Source of the DNA: Phycisphaeraceae bacterium
Lineage (GTDB): Bacteria > Planctomycetota > Phycisphaerae > Phycisphaerales > Phycisphaeraceae
NCBI GenBank assembly: GCA_040222855.1
Contig: JAVKCD010000019.1
Location: 166,912-230,911 of the forward strand
Direction of reading: 5' to 3'
Length of the DNA: 64,000 bases
The first letter of the stretch is position 1, and the number at the start of each line of letters is the position of its first letter. Shown here piece by piece: positions 18,493 to 26,911 of the stretch. Position numbers and translations under genes: made by a program. A model generated the notes under the pieces. It searched no databases, was not told where the DNA came from, and saw only the letters and a list, made by a program, of their open reading frames with translations.

Positions 18493-20052
18493 CTACTTAT
18501 CTGGACTATACCGCGGGTACAACGCCTCCCCCTGTGCCAGCGTATCGCCCGGCTTCAGCCCGCCCCACTGGGTCCAGGTGGCGAAGTCGCCCTGGCCTTG
18601 CTCGATCTGCTTGGCGTAGGAAAGCTGGTTGAAACGACGCCAGAGTTCGGGCATCTGGTTGGGCACGACGGGGTAGAGCATGACCGAGGCGATGCGCAGG
18701 GCTTCGGCGCAGCGGGCGAGAATCCCGCCCACTTCCGGGAGCTTTGAGGGGTCTTTCGCCAGCTTGAAGGGGGCGGTGCGTTCGATGTAGCCGTCGACTT
18801 CCTGAACCAAAGCGATCGGCCCGTTGGCCAGGGCGTCGGGGAGGCGGAGGGTGTTCATGCCCTCGGTGTAGGCGGCAACGCAGCGGGCGGCGGCCTGCTG
18901 GAGGGTGTCATCGGGCGCGCCCTGCTCGGCCGGGACCTGGCCGCCGAGGTAACGATTGATCATGTTGGTCACGCGGGACGTGGAGTTGCCGATCGTGTTG
19001 GCGAGGTCCTGGTTGTAGGTGTCGATGAAGGCGTCGTGGGAGAAGTCGGCGTCGGTGGCGCTCATCGGGCCCTTGCTCGTGAGGAACCAGCGTAGGGCGT
19101 CGAGGCCGAAGTCGTTGGCGTAGGCATCGAGCTTGGGGTAGTCGATGAAGTTGCCCAGCGTCTTGGACATCTTGCGTCCTTCGGCGATCCAGAAGGAGTG
19201 GGCGTAGAGCTGGTGGTACAGGGGTTTCTCGAGGGCCATGAGCATGGCGGGCCAGATCACGGCGTGGAACCACAGGATCTCCTTGCCGATGAGGTGGAGG
19301 TTGGCTGGCCAGAACTCGTCTCGGTTTTCAGATTCGACGGCGGTGAGGTAGTTCAGAAGCGCGTCGATCCAGACATAGATGGAGTGCTCGGCGTCGCCGG
19401 GCATCGGGACGCCCCAGGGCTCGGTTGAGCGGCTGACAGCAATGTCGTTGAGGCCGTCGCGGATGCGGCCGAGGACCTCGTTGCGTCTAGCGTCAGGCTG
19501 GATGAAGTGCGGGTTAGCGTTGATGTGTTCGAGGATGCGGTCCTGGTATTTGCTCAGGCGGAAGAAGTAGTTTTTCTCTTTGACCTTGGTGAGCGGGCGG
19601 CCTGAGATGGCGGACTTGTAGTCCTGGGTGCGGGCGTTGGTCTCGGTGACGTATTCTTCCTGGCCTTCGTCGTACCAGCCCTCGTACTCGCCGAGGTAGA
19701 CATCGCCAGAGTCCTTGAGTTGCTGGATGTACTGGGCGACGAGCTTCTCGTGGCGCAGCTGCGTCGTGCGGATGAAGTCGGTGTGGGTGAACTGCATCCG
19801 AGCAAAGGCCGCTTGGAACTCATCGGAGACAGAATCGACGAACTGCTGAGGCGTGATGTCCTTCTCTCTGGCGGCGTCGGCGACTTTCTTGCCGTGCTCA
19901 TCGGTGCCGGTGAGGAAGTGGACGCGATCGCCGAGGAGTCGGTGATAGCGGGCCAGGACATCGGCGAGGGTCGTGGTGTAGACGTGGCCGATGTGCGGGC
20001 TGGCGTTGACGTAGTAGATGGGCGTGGTGACGTAGAAGGTCGGGGTGGTCAT
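18493..20052 (-). CDS. metG: Methionyl-tRNA synthetase
   Basis: Charges tRNA-Met. 519 residues. The class I signature HIGH is at 20-23 and KMSKT at 294-298. The connective domain between FLTGTDEHGKK and the second half reads GWYDEGQEEYVTETN, with no zinc-knuckle cysteines, as in the zinc-free MetRS form. The protein ends after the anticodon-binding helical domain and lacks the C-terminal EMAP/OB-fold tRNA-binding domain found in longer forms. The 60-nt upstream region is shared with the divergent waaA; no T-box is seen there. Confidence 0.96.
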   Translation of the reverse strand: MTTPTFYVTTPIYYVNASPHIGHVYTTTLADVLARYHRLLGDRVHFLTGTDEHGKKVADAAREKDITPQQFVDSVSDEFQAAFARMQFTHTDFIRTTQLRHEKLVAQYIQQLKDSGDVYLGEYEGWYDEGQEEYVTETNARTQDYKSAISGRPLTKVKEKNYFFRLSKYQDRILEHINANPHFIQPDARRNEVLGRIRDGLNDIAVSRSTEPWGVPMPGDAEHSIYVWIDALLNYLTAVESENRDEFWPANLHLIGKEILWFHAVIWPAMLMALEKPLYHQLYAHSFWIAEGRKMSKTLGNFIDYPKLDAYANDFGLDALRWFLTSKGPMSATDADFSHDAFIDTYNQDLANTIGNSTSRVTNMINRYLGGQVPAEQGAPDDTLQQAAARCVAAYTEGMNTLRLPDALANGPIALVQEVDGYIERTAPFKLAKDPSKLPEVGGILARCAEALRIASVMLYPVVPNQMPELWRRFNQLSYAKQIEQGQGDFATWTQWGGLKPGDTLAQGEALYPRYSPDK

Positions 20053-20112
20053 GGCGTGGTGTCGATGGGTGGTGATGTTGCCCGCGGGTGACGGGTCGGG
20101 GAGGATCGTGGG

Positions 20113-21351
20113 ATGGGACGTTTGTTGGACCTAGTGTATGGATTGGGGCTGGCGGTGGCGTCGCCCTGGCTGGTGTGGGGCCGGGGGGGCAAGGGTCCGG
20201 TGGACTGGGCCGGGAGATTCGGGAAAGGGGCGGTGATTCCGAGGGTAGAAGGCCAACGGCGAGTCCTGATTCATGCGGTAAGTCTCGGGGAGGTGAATCT
20301 GATCCGACTGCTGGTGAAGAAGCTCGAGGGGCACGAGTCGGGGCTGGACGTGGTGGTCGCGGCGACGACGAACACGGGTTTTGATCGTGCGGTGAAGCTT
20401 TTTGGCGCTGAGCGGGTGTTGCGCTATCCGTTTGATTTCACCTGGGCGGTGGATCGACTGCTGGACCGGGTGCGACCGGAGGTGGTGGTCGCGGTGGAGC
20501 TGGAGGTGTGGCCCAACCTCGTTGAGCGGTGTCGCAGGCGAGGGGTCCCGGTGGCCGTGGTAAACGGACGGCTCAGCGACAAGAGCATCAGGGGGTATCG
20601 AAGGCTACGGTGGCTGCTGCGAAAGACCTTTGCGCAGCTGGCGGCGGTTGGAGCGCAGACGCAGACCTATGCGGACCGGTTTGTTGAGATGGGGGTGCCA
20701 GCGGAAAGAGTGTCGGTTCTCGACACGATGAAGTGGGACACGGCGGAGGTGGCGGAACAGGTCGAGGGGGCGGATGAACTGGCGCAGGAGATCGGCCTTG
20801 ATCACTCACAGCCCGTCGTCGTACTCGGATCGACTGGCGTGGGTGAAGAGAGGCCGCTGGTCGAGGCGATTCGAGGGGTTGCGGGAGGCGTGCAGATCAT
20901 GGTCGTCCCGCGCAAGCCCGAGCGGTTTGATGAAGTGGCGAAGGAGCTTGGGGATGTCAGGCGTAGGAGTAAGGGAGAGACCCTTGGCGATGGTGGGGTC
21001 TATCTGCTGGACACGCTTGGGGAACTCCGCAGGGCGTATGCGCTGGCGGATGTGGTGGTGGTTGGGCGGAGCTTCAATGGCTGGGGTGGATCGGACCCGA
21101 TCGAGCCGGTGGCGCTGGGTAAACCGACGATCATCGGGCCGGATCATCAGAACTTTTTAGAGTCGGTAACCGTGTTGCGGGAGGGTGACGGCATCCGGGA
21201 GATCGGTTCGGTGGAGGGGGCTGGCGCTGCTGTGGCTAAGTTGCTCGGGGATCCGACAAGAGCTCGTGCGATGGCGGAAGCGGGGCGTGGGGTTATTCTG
21301 TCGCGGCAGGGCGCTACCGATCGTTACGTGGCGCTGATCGTGAGCCTATAG
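20113..21351 (+). CDS. waaA: 3-deoxy-D-manno-octulosonic acid (Kdo) transferase
   Basis: Adds Kdo to lipid A precursor at the inner face of the cytoplasmic membrane. 412 residues. A hydrophobic N-terminal segment (LVYGLGLAVASPWLVW) fits the known membrane anchor. GT30 hallmarks are IHAVSLGEVN (catalytic Glu), AATTNTGFDRA, YPFDFTWAVDRLL, VVAVELEVWPNL, VNGRLSDKS and GGSDPIEPVALGKPTIIGPDHQNF. It is followed by proB after 18 nt, so the two are probably co-transcribed although functionally unrelated. Its presence is evidence that this organism makes a Kdo-containing lipid A. Confidence 0.94.
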   Translation: MGRLLDLVYGLGLAVASPWLVWGRGGKGPVDWAGRFGKGAVIPRVEGQRRVLIHAVSLGEVNLIRLLVKKLEGHESGLDVVVAATTNTGFDRAVKLFGAERVLRYPFDFTWAVDRLLDRVRPEVVVAVELEVWPNLVERCRRRGVPVAVVNGRLSDKSIRGYRRLRWLLRKTFAQLAAVGAQTQTYADRFVEMGVPAERVSVLDTMKWDTAEVAEQVEGADELAQEIGLDHSQPVVVLGSTGVGEERPLVEAIRGVAGGVQIMVVPRKPERFDEVAKELGDVRRRSKGETLGDGGVYLLDTLGELRRAYALADVVVVGRSFNGWGGSDPIEPVALGKPTIIGPDHQNFLESVTVLREGDGIREIGSVEGAGAAVAKLLGDPTRARAMAEAGRGVILSRQGATDRYVALIVSL

Positions 21352-21369
21352 CGGAAGAAGTAGTGAGTC

Positions 21370-22512
21370 ATGCCGTCGAGAGGATTACGTCAGGAGCGTT
21401 TGGTGCCGGCGCGACGGCTGGTGGTGAAGGTCGGCACGGCGCTGCTGACCAGGCCTGCGGGTCAGGGACCCGGTCTGGACTTGGATTTTATTCGTGAGCT
21501 GGCGCAGCAGATCGGGGCGCTGACGAAGAGGGGGTACTGGATCACGCTGGTGTCGAGCGGAGCGGTCGGCGCGGGGTGTGCTGAGCTGGGTCTGGACAAG
21601 CGTCCCGACGATGTCGCGGAGTTGCAGGCGGTGGCTGCGGTGGGTCAGAGAAGGTTGATGACGCACCTGCATGATGCGCTGGAGCCTCACGGTCTGCACG
21701 TCGGTCAGTTGCTGCTCACCCGGCAGGATTTCGATAATCGGGAGCGATTCCTTAACATCAGGAACTGCGTCACCAAGCTGCACACGATGGGATGCCTGGC
21801 GGTTCTTAACGAGAACGACTCGGTGGCGGTCGAGGAGATCCGGTTTGGTGACAATGACCTGCTCGCGGCGCTGACGACCAACGCGCTGGCGGCGGAAGCC
21901 TTGATCATTCTGACAACCGTGGACGGGCTGCTGGATGAGACGGGGCAGGTCGTTGATCTGGTTGACGACGTCACGGATCGGATCGGTCTGGTTCGGGCCA
22001 GCCGAGGGGGTTGGGGCAGCGGCGGGATGGGGACCAAGCTCGAAGCGGCCCGGTTGGTTACGGAGGCTGGCGAGGTCGCTGTGATTGCACCTGGTAAGCC
22101 CAAGAGTTCAACGGATCAGGACGGCGTGCTACTCAGAATCATGGCGGGGGAACAGGTCGGGACATTTTTCCAGCCCGCCGAGCAGCGGATGGATAGCCGA
22201 AGTCGATGGATCGGCTTGACCAAGCGCCCCGACGGGACACTGACGGTGGACGCGGGGGCGAGTCGAGCGGTGACCGACGCTGGGAAGAGCCTGCTGGCGA
22301 AGGGGATCACCGACGTGACGGGACGTTTTGAGCGTGGCGGGCTGGTGGTGGTCCGCGACCCCCACGGCAGGGAGATCGGGCGGGGGCTGATCAACTACAG
22401 CGCAACGGAGACGCGGGCGATCATGGGGCATGACTCGTCCGAGTTTGCCGAGATCCTCAAACAGCCCGGGTTCGCTGAGGTCATCCACCGGGACAATCTG
22501 GTGGTGATGTAG
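21370..22512 (+). CDS. proB: Glutamate 5-kinase with PUA domain
   Basis: First step of proline synthesis: phosphorylates L-glutamate to gamma-glutamyl phosphate. 380 residues. The amino-acid kinase domain (about 15-265) shows LVVKVGTALLT, VSSGAVGAG, LNENDSVAVEEIRFGDNDLLAAL and TTVDGLLD. A C-terminal PUA domain occupies about 290-375 (LTVDAGASRAVTDAGKSLLAKGI...GLINYSATETRAIMG), as in full-length ProB. It follows waaA by 18 nt. proA is not in the window. Confidence 0.96.
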   Translation: MPSRGLRQERLVPARRLVVKVGTALLTRPAGQGPGLDLDFIRELAQQIGALTKRGYWITLVSSGAVGAGCAELGLDKRPDDVAELQAVAAVGQRRLMTHLHDALEPHGLHVGQLLLTRQDFDNRERFLNIRNCVTKLHTMGCLAVLNENDSVAVEEIRFGDNDLLAALTTNALAAEALIILTTVDGLLDETGQVVDLVDDVTDRIGLVRASRGGWGSGGMGTKLEAARLVTEAGEVAVIAPGKPKSSTDQDGVLLRIMAGEQVGTFFQPAEQRMDSRSRWIGLTKRPDGTLTVDAGASRAVTDAGKSLLAKGITDVTGRFERGGLVVVRDPHGREIGRGLINYSATETRAIMGHDSSEFAEILKQPGFAEVIHRDNLVVM

Positions 22513-22627
22513 ATCGGCAGGCGGATTGGGTTTTACCGGCAGGTTGCAGTTTGTCGTCTGGGGAAGTTGATCGCCCGATTGATCCAACCGATACGACCCT
22601 CAAGACCCTCTTGAGGATCGTCAACGC

Positions 22628-23353
22628 ATGGCTGGATCACCGAGCACAAGCAGCGACTGGGCGGAACGGGAGTTAAAGCGGCTCGCGCAGCAGGCGGTCA
22701 CGGGCGACCGCTACGGCGCGATGCTGGGGTTATCGGACTGGCTGATACGGGGCGGAGCGCCGGAGGAAGCGGGCGTGCTGCGGGCGGCTCTTGACGGGCG
22801 GCCCGCAGTCAAAGCGCCGGTTATTGATGAGCCAGGCCGGGTCTCGAATGCGGACGTCGATGCGGTCGCTGGTGCGCTTGGGCAGCGGATGGACCTGCTG
22901 CCAACGATGGTGCGTGCGCTGGAACTACGTGCCGACGAGGGCTTGGTTGCGCTGATGCTCGCTGTCGGTCGGCGGCTGTGGGGCTCCGTGGTGGTGTCGG
23001 AGGATCGGCTGGTTGTTTGTGAAGCGATGGCTCGGCTGTCGATGCTGGCTCAGGACGAGAAGGAAGCGACGCGATGGGCCCACGAGGGGCTGAGGATTGA
23101 TCCGGCGTCAGCCCGACTTGCGTTGATTGTCGGACGGTGCGCGGACGACCAGCGACACGGCCCCCCTGCCAGGGTGGTGCTGACGCGGGCCGCCCGGGCT
23201 TGGCCGGCTTATAGGGACGTGAGGGCGGCTCTGATCCGGCGGCGGGCCGATGATGGCAAGCAGGCCTCGGCTCGGCGGATGCTGGGACGATGGCTTGAAC
23301 GTGAACCGCGCTCGCCCCTGGCGAGGCGCTTAGCGGAGGAACTGGCAGCGTGA
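22628..23353 (+). CDS. TPR-like helical protein of unknown function
   Basis: 241 residues, rich in Ala, Arg and Leu, with helix-turn-helix pairs resembling degenerate TPRs, for example EATRWAHEGLRIDPASARLALIVGR and ASARRMLGRWLEREPRSPLARRLAEEL. There is no signal peptide and no catalytic motif. Its stop overlaps the GTG start of the next gene by four bases (GTGA), so the two products are almost certainly made together. About 115 nt separate it from proB. Confidence 0.6.
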   Translation: MAGSPSTSSDWAERELKRLAQQAVTGDRYGAMLGLSDWLIRGGAPEEAGVLRAALDGRPAVKAPVIDEPGRVSNADVDAVAGALGQRMDLLPTMVRALELRADEGLVALMLAVGRRLWGSVVVSEDRLVVCEAMARLSMLAQDEKEATRWAHEGLRIDPASARLALIVGRCADDQRHGPPARVVLTRAARAWPAYRDVRAALIRRRADDGKQASARRMLGRWLEREPRSPLARRLAEELAA

Positions 23354-24228
23354 TCAGCTCCCGAAGTCAACAGGATCGTGCCGGGCTCGAGCGAGCCATC
23401 GAGCGGCTCCGGGCTCAGGCAGTGCAGCACCCAACCCTTGGGCACCAGAGCCTGCTCGCAAGGCTCCTGGTGCGGGCTGAGCGGCTGCGTGAGGCCCATG
23501 AGATGTATCAGGCCATCAGCCTCGATGTTGAGGCTCCTGAGTCTCTGGTGGACGAGGCGGCAGTGTGTGCCGAACGACTGGGCGACCTCTCCTCGGCCGA
23601 GGCAACACTCAGGACAGCCATCACAACCCGAGAGGACGACGGCGTCAGCCTCGACCTGCGCGTAAGACTCGCCGAGGTGGTGATGGCTCGGGGCGGCTGG
23701 GCGGAAGCGGGCCTCATGGCCTGGCAGGTCACGCGAGTGGACACGGATCACGCGGGAGCCTGGGCGGTACTGGCCGCCGTCGGCTGGGTGACGGCGCGGA
23801 GCGGGATCGCTCGGGCCGCCGTCGAACGCTTGCGTTCGATCGACCCGCAAGGTGGATCGAATCGGGTTGGAGCGTGCCTGGCACGCGTGGTGCCTTCGGT
23901 CATCACAGAGCACGGGGCGGATGGAGAGAAGAGCTATCCGACGATGCGGGTCCGTCGTTGGCGCGAGACGGAAGGGCCTCGGCTGACCTGCGGAGCGTCT
24001 TCCGCTGTGGATCGGTTGCTGGTGCATAGCTCAAGGGCTCTGCTGTCCGAGGCGGCCAAGCGCCCGACTCACGCCGACGTGTGGTACCACCTGGCGCAGA
24101 CGGACCTCGCCCTAGGCGACAAGGCAGGAGCAGTCGACGCCCTGAGCAAGGCGTTGGTGGCGAACCCGGGATACCGGGCGGCGCTGTCAGCCATGCGGGG
24201 CATGAACACGACGCGGCAGGCGGCGTAA
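23350..24228 (+). CDS. TPR-like protein, partner of preceding gene
   Basis: 292 residues, starting at a GTG that overlaps the previous stop by four bases. Repeated helical units are visible: LGHQSLLARLLVRAERLREAHEMYQAIS, AVCAERLGDLSSAEATLRTAI, LRVRLAEVVMARGGWAEAGLMAWQV, and a C-terminal classical TPR ADVWYHLAQTDLALGDKAGAVDALSKALVANP. This suggests a scaffold or chaperone-like role. There is no signal peptide and no known partner family nearby. Confidence 0.65.
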   Translation: MISSRSQQDRAGLERAIERLRAQAVQHPTLGHQSLLARLLVRAERLREAHEMYQAISLDVEAPESLVDEAAVCAERLGDLSSAEATLRTAITTREDDGVSLDLRVRLAEVVMARGGWAEAGLMAWQVTRVDTDHAGAWAVLAAVGWVTARSGIARAAVERLRSIDPQGGSNRVGACLARVVPSVITEHGADGEKSYPTMRVRRWRETEGPRLTCGASSAVDRLLVHSSRALLSEAAKRPTHADVWYHLAQTDLALGDKAGAVDALSKALVANPGYRAALSAMRGMNTTRQAA

Positions 24229-24300
24229 GCGGTCGCCGAATCCAACAAATCCAAATGTGAGTAGCACTCAAAGCATCCATCACGATGGCGTGGATTCGTC

Positions 24301-25233
24301 TCAGTCTGCTTCGCGAAGGAGCAGGATTTTGATTTCAACCGTCAGCGGCTTGATCGCGTCGTCGATCATGGGACCCTTCGCCCGCCAGAGGTAGAGGGCA
24401 CGCTCGATCGGACCATCGTGAATCGGGAGTCCGGAGGTGCGGACCCAGTGAACCTCGGTGGGCTTGCCGTCAAGACCAAAGGTGATGCGAACGATCGGGT
24501 TGCGCTGCGGGAGCGTGGTGCGTGCGGCGATGGTGTAGCGAGGGACGACGGTGTCAATGATAAGACCCTCTCGCGCCAGCACCTTGCCTGGCTGCACTTC
24601 CAGTTGACCTTTGATCGATGTGGGCGGGACTTCACGAGTGTCCAGAGGGATTGAGGTTGGCCGGTCGGGCCCGGTGATCGCGCCGCCAGCGGGCTGTGGC
24701 GTGCTCTCCGGCTGGGGCGGCGTCTGCGGAGACAGTAACTGAGGAATGAGCGGTCCACCCGCGAGGAAGCGCTCGGTCTGGCCCTGCTCTGGCGGGGATT
24801 CTCCGGCTTCGGGCGCTTCGCGGGGCTCAGGGCTGGGTGCGCTCTGTGCCTCAGCTAGAGGTTGCTGGGCCGTAGCTCGGGGTGATGGTTGCCCAGGGCT
24901 TGGGGCGGTGGGGGTCAACTCGGCTGGAGCCTGATCCTGCGGGTTGGCCGTCGCCTGAACCGCTGGTTGCTGAGTCACCGATCGGCGAGCTTTGAGATCC
25001 TGGTAGGTGTCGTATGAAATCCACGCGACACGCGCTGGTGATGGCTCCGTGTCGCCGGGTTCGATGAGATCATCCGGCACTGGTGGCGGGAGAAAGCGTT
25101 CGGGCGCTGCGGTCGAGGTGGTGGCGGTTCCTCCAATGAAGATGGCGATGTGCACAACCAGAGACAACCCCAGCGCGAAGAGTGGGGCGAGTGCTTCGGA
25201 TGATGGGAGTGTATGACGAACCATGCGGGTCAC
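24301..25233 (-). CDS. TonB-like energy transducer
   Basis: 310 residues. One N-terminal membrane helix (about 16-36, LFALGLSLVVHIAIFIGG) includes the Ser-x3-His spacing (S24...H28) seen in TonB anchors. A long Pro/Gln/Ala-rich periplasmic spacer (about 100-200) follows. The C-terminal domain has VPRYTIAARTTLPQRNPIVRITFGLDGKPTEVHWVRTSG, the usual TonB pattern. The start overlaps the stop of the upstream exbD by four bases. It would pass proton-motive energy to outer-membrane receptors or act in a Tol/Pal-like way. No exbB is adjacent. The C-terminal domain is short, so confidence in the TonB label is moderate. Confidence 0.7.
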   Translation of the reverse strand: MTRMVRHTLPSSEALAPLFALGLSLVVHIAIFIGGTATTSTAAPERFLPPPVPDDLIEPGDTEPSPARVAWISYDTYQDLKARRSVTQQPAVQATANPQDQAPAELTPTAPSPGQPSPRATAQQPLAEAQSAPSPEPREAPEAGESPPEQGQTERFLAGGPLIPQLLSPQTPPQPESTPQPAGGAITGPDRPTSIPLDTREVPPTSIKGQLEVQPGKVLAREGLIIDTVVPRYTIAARTTLPQRNPIVRITFGLDGKPTEVHWVRTSGLPIHDGPIERALYLWRAKGPMIDDAIKPLTVEIKILLLREAD

Positions 25234-25679
25234 TCGCTCGGGTTGCCAACAACCGCGACATCCTCGACGCCAGCCGCGCGGAGTTGTTCGATGACCTTGA
25301 TCAGCAGGGGCCCCCGATCAACTGGTGCCTGCATGACCAACCCGCCCTGCTCCTCACGGGTGTCCTCCATCGCGATGTAAACCCGCAGCCCCGGCTCGGC
25401 GGCCTGGCGAGAGGTGATCGTCTTGGCCAGTTCAGCGAGGGTGCTGGGCTCACGGTCGACGTACAACTCGCCAGCGTTGTCCAGCGTGATGGCGAGAGAA
25501 GGCGGAATCTCTGCGGCGGTCCCCTGCTCGAGGCTCGTGAGTTCAACCGGCAGCAACTCGGCTCGGACCATGACGGTCATCGAGTAAATAAAGAACGTCA
25601 ACAGCAGAAACACCACATCGATGAGCGGGACAAGCTCGACGCGGGGTGAGAGATCGATGGCGGACGGCAAACGCATCAC
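25230..25679 (-). CDS. exbD: ExbD/TolR-family proton channel subunit
   Basis: 149 residues. A short cytoplasmic start (MMRLPSAIDLSPRVEL) leads into a single membrane helix VPLIDVVFLLLTFF with the family's proton-relaying Asp (D21). A periplasmic domain follows, with the typical ITLDNAGELYVDREP and VYIAMEDT...DRGPLLIKVIEQLRAAGVEDVAVVG. It overlaps the TonB-like gene by four bases and lies 25 nt downstream of aroB, suggesting an aroB-exbD-tonB unit. The pentameric ExbB/TolQ partner must be encoded elsewhere. Confidence 0.88.
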   Translation of the reverse strand: MMRLPSAIDLSPRVELVPLIDVVFLLLTFFIYSMTVMVRAELLPVELTSLEQGTAAEIPPSLAITLDNAGELYVDREPSTLAELAKTITSRQAAEPGLRVYIAMEDTREEQGGLVMQAPVDRGPLLIKVIEQLRAAGVEDVAVVGNPSE

Positions 25680-25704
25680 ACCATCGTAGCCCCCCGGGCT
25701 GGAT

Positions 25705-26811
25705 TCATGCTCGCGGGTTGCTTCTAAGGGTTTCCCATGCAGCAGCGACCTGCTCGGGCGTGGGCTGATGGGTGATAATCACCTCACCCAGGCGCGTGGG
25801 CAGGACAAAACGAAGGCGTCTGTCGGCGACCTTCTTGTCCATCGCCATGACCTTCATCAGGATCGCGGTGATCGGCAGGTCATCGTGCCAAGTGGGGAGC
25901 CCGACGGCGGCGATGAGGTCAACAAGCTGATGTTCGAGTGAGGGATGGCAGAGGTTCATCGCGATCGCCATGCGCGTGGCGGCAATCATGCCCAGGGCGA
26001 CGGCTTCGCCATGCTTGATCTTGCCGTAGGCCGAGCCGGCTTCGATGGCGTGGGCGAAGGTATGGCCGAAGTTGAGGTGGGCGCGGACGCCTGTCTCACG
26101 CTCATCTTCCTCCACGACGGCCGCTTTGATCCGGACGTTGCGGGCAACCAGTTCGACAAGGGTTTCCGGGTCGAGCTTGTGGATCTTCTCGACGTTCTCC
26201 GAGATCCAGGTGAACAGCTGAGGATCGCGGATGACCCCGTGCTTGATGCACTCGGCCAGACCGGAGCGGAGTTCGCGTTCGGGTAGAGACGAGAGCGTGT
26301 TGGTGTCGCAGACGACCAGTCGGGGCTGGTGGAACGAACCGATGAGATTCTTGCCGTGAGTGGTGTTGACGCCTGTCTTTCCGCCGGTCGATGCATCGAC
26401 CATGGCGAGGAGTGTGGTCGGGCACTGAATGAAGGGAACGCCCCGGAGGTAAGTTGCGGCGACGAACCCCGCCGTATCGCCTGTGATCCCCCCGCCGAGA
26501 GCGATGACCGGCGAGCTGCGCTCAAGCCGGTTCCCGAGCAGGACCTCGTAGAGTGAGCGGACGGTGCCGAGGGTCTTTTTTTTCTCCGTGGGCGTCATCA
26601 CCGCGACCGTGGTCTCGAACCCCGCGTCCTGAAGAGACCGCGCGACGGGCTTACCGATATCAATCTCGACGGCTTCATCGACAATCAAGGCCGCCTGCCG
26701 GTGAGGGGCCACCTCGCGGACCAGGTCGCCGAGGCGATCTAGCAAGCCGGGCTCGATCCGGATCGAGTAGCCGTGCTGGACGGGAGGGAGTTGGAGGTTA
26801 ACGGTCGCCAT
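25705..26811 (-). CDS. aroB: 3-dehydroquinate synthase
   Basis: Converts DAHP to 3-dehydroquinate in the shikimate pathway using NAD+ and a divalent metal. 368 residues. Motifs: ALGGGITGDTAGFVAATYLRGVPFIQCPTTLLAMVDASTGGKTGVN region (about 104-149), the metal-ligand segments HLNFGHTFAHAIE and KHGEAVALGM, and IKHGVIRD. It is divergent from guaA across about 100 nt and first in a likely unit with exbD and the TonB-like gene. Confidence 0.95.
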   Translation of the reverse strand: MATVNLQLPPVQHGYSIRIEPGLLDRLGDLVREVAPHRQAALIVDEAVEIDIGKPVARSLQDAGFETTVAVMTPTEKKKTLGTVRSLYEVLLGNRLERSSPVIALGGGITGDTAGFVAATYLRGVPFIQCPTTLLAMVDASTGGKTGVNTTHGKNLIGSFHQPRLVVCDTNTLSSLPERELRSGLAECIKHGVIRDPQLFTWISENVEKIHKLDPETLVELVARNVRIKAAVVEEDERETGVRAHLNFGHTFAHAIEAGSAYGKIKHGEAVALGMIAATRMAIAMNLCHPSLEHQLVDLIAAVGLPTWHDDLPITAILMKVMAMDKKVADRRLRFVLPTRLGEVIITHQPTPEQVAAAWETLRSNPRA

Positions 26812-26911
26812 GAGAGCAGGATAGCGAGCTCAGAGAGGTCGTTGCGGCAGGAGGGTGTTTTATGGCGCACGGACTTACTACCATGCTGGATTCCCTCCAG
26901 CGTGACGCGAG

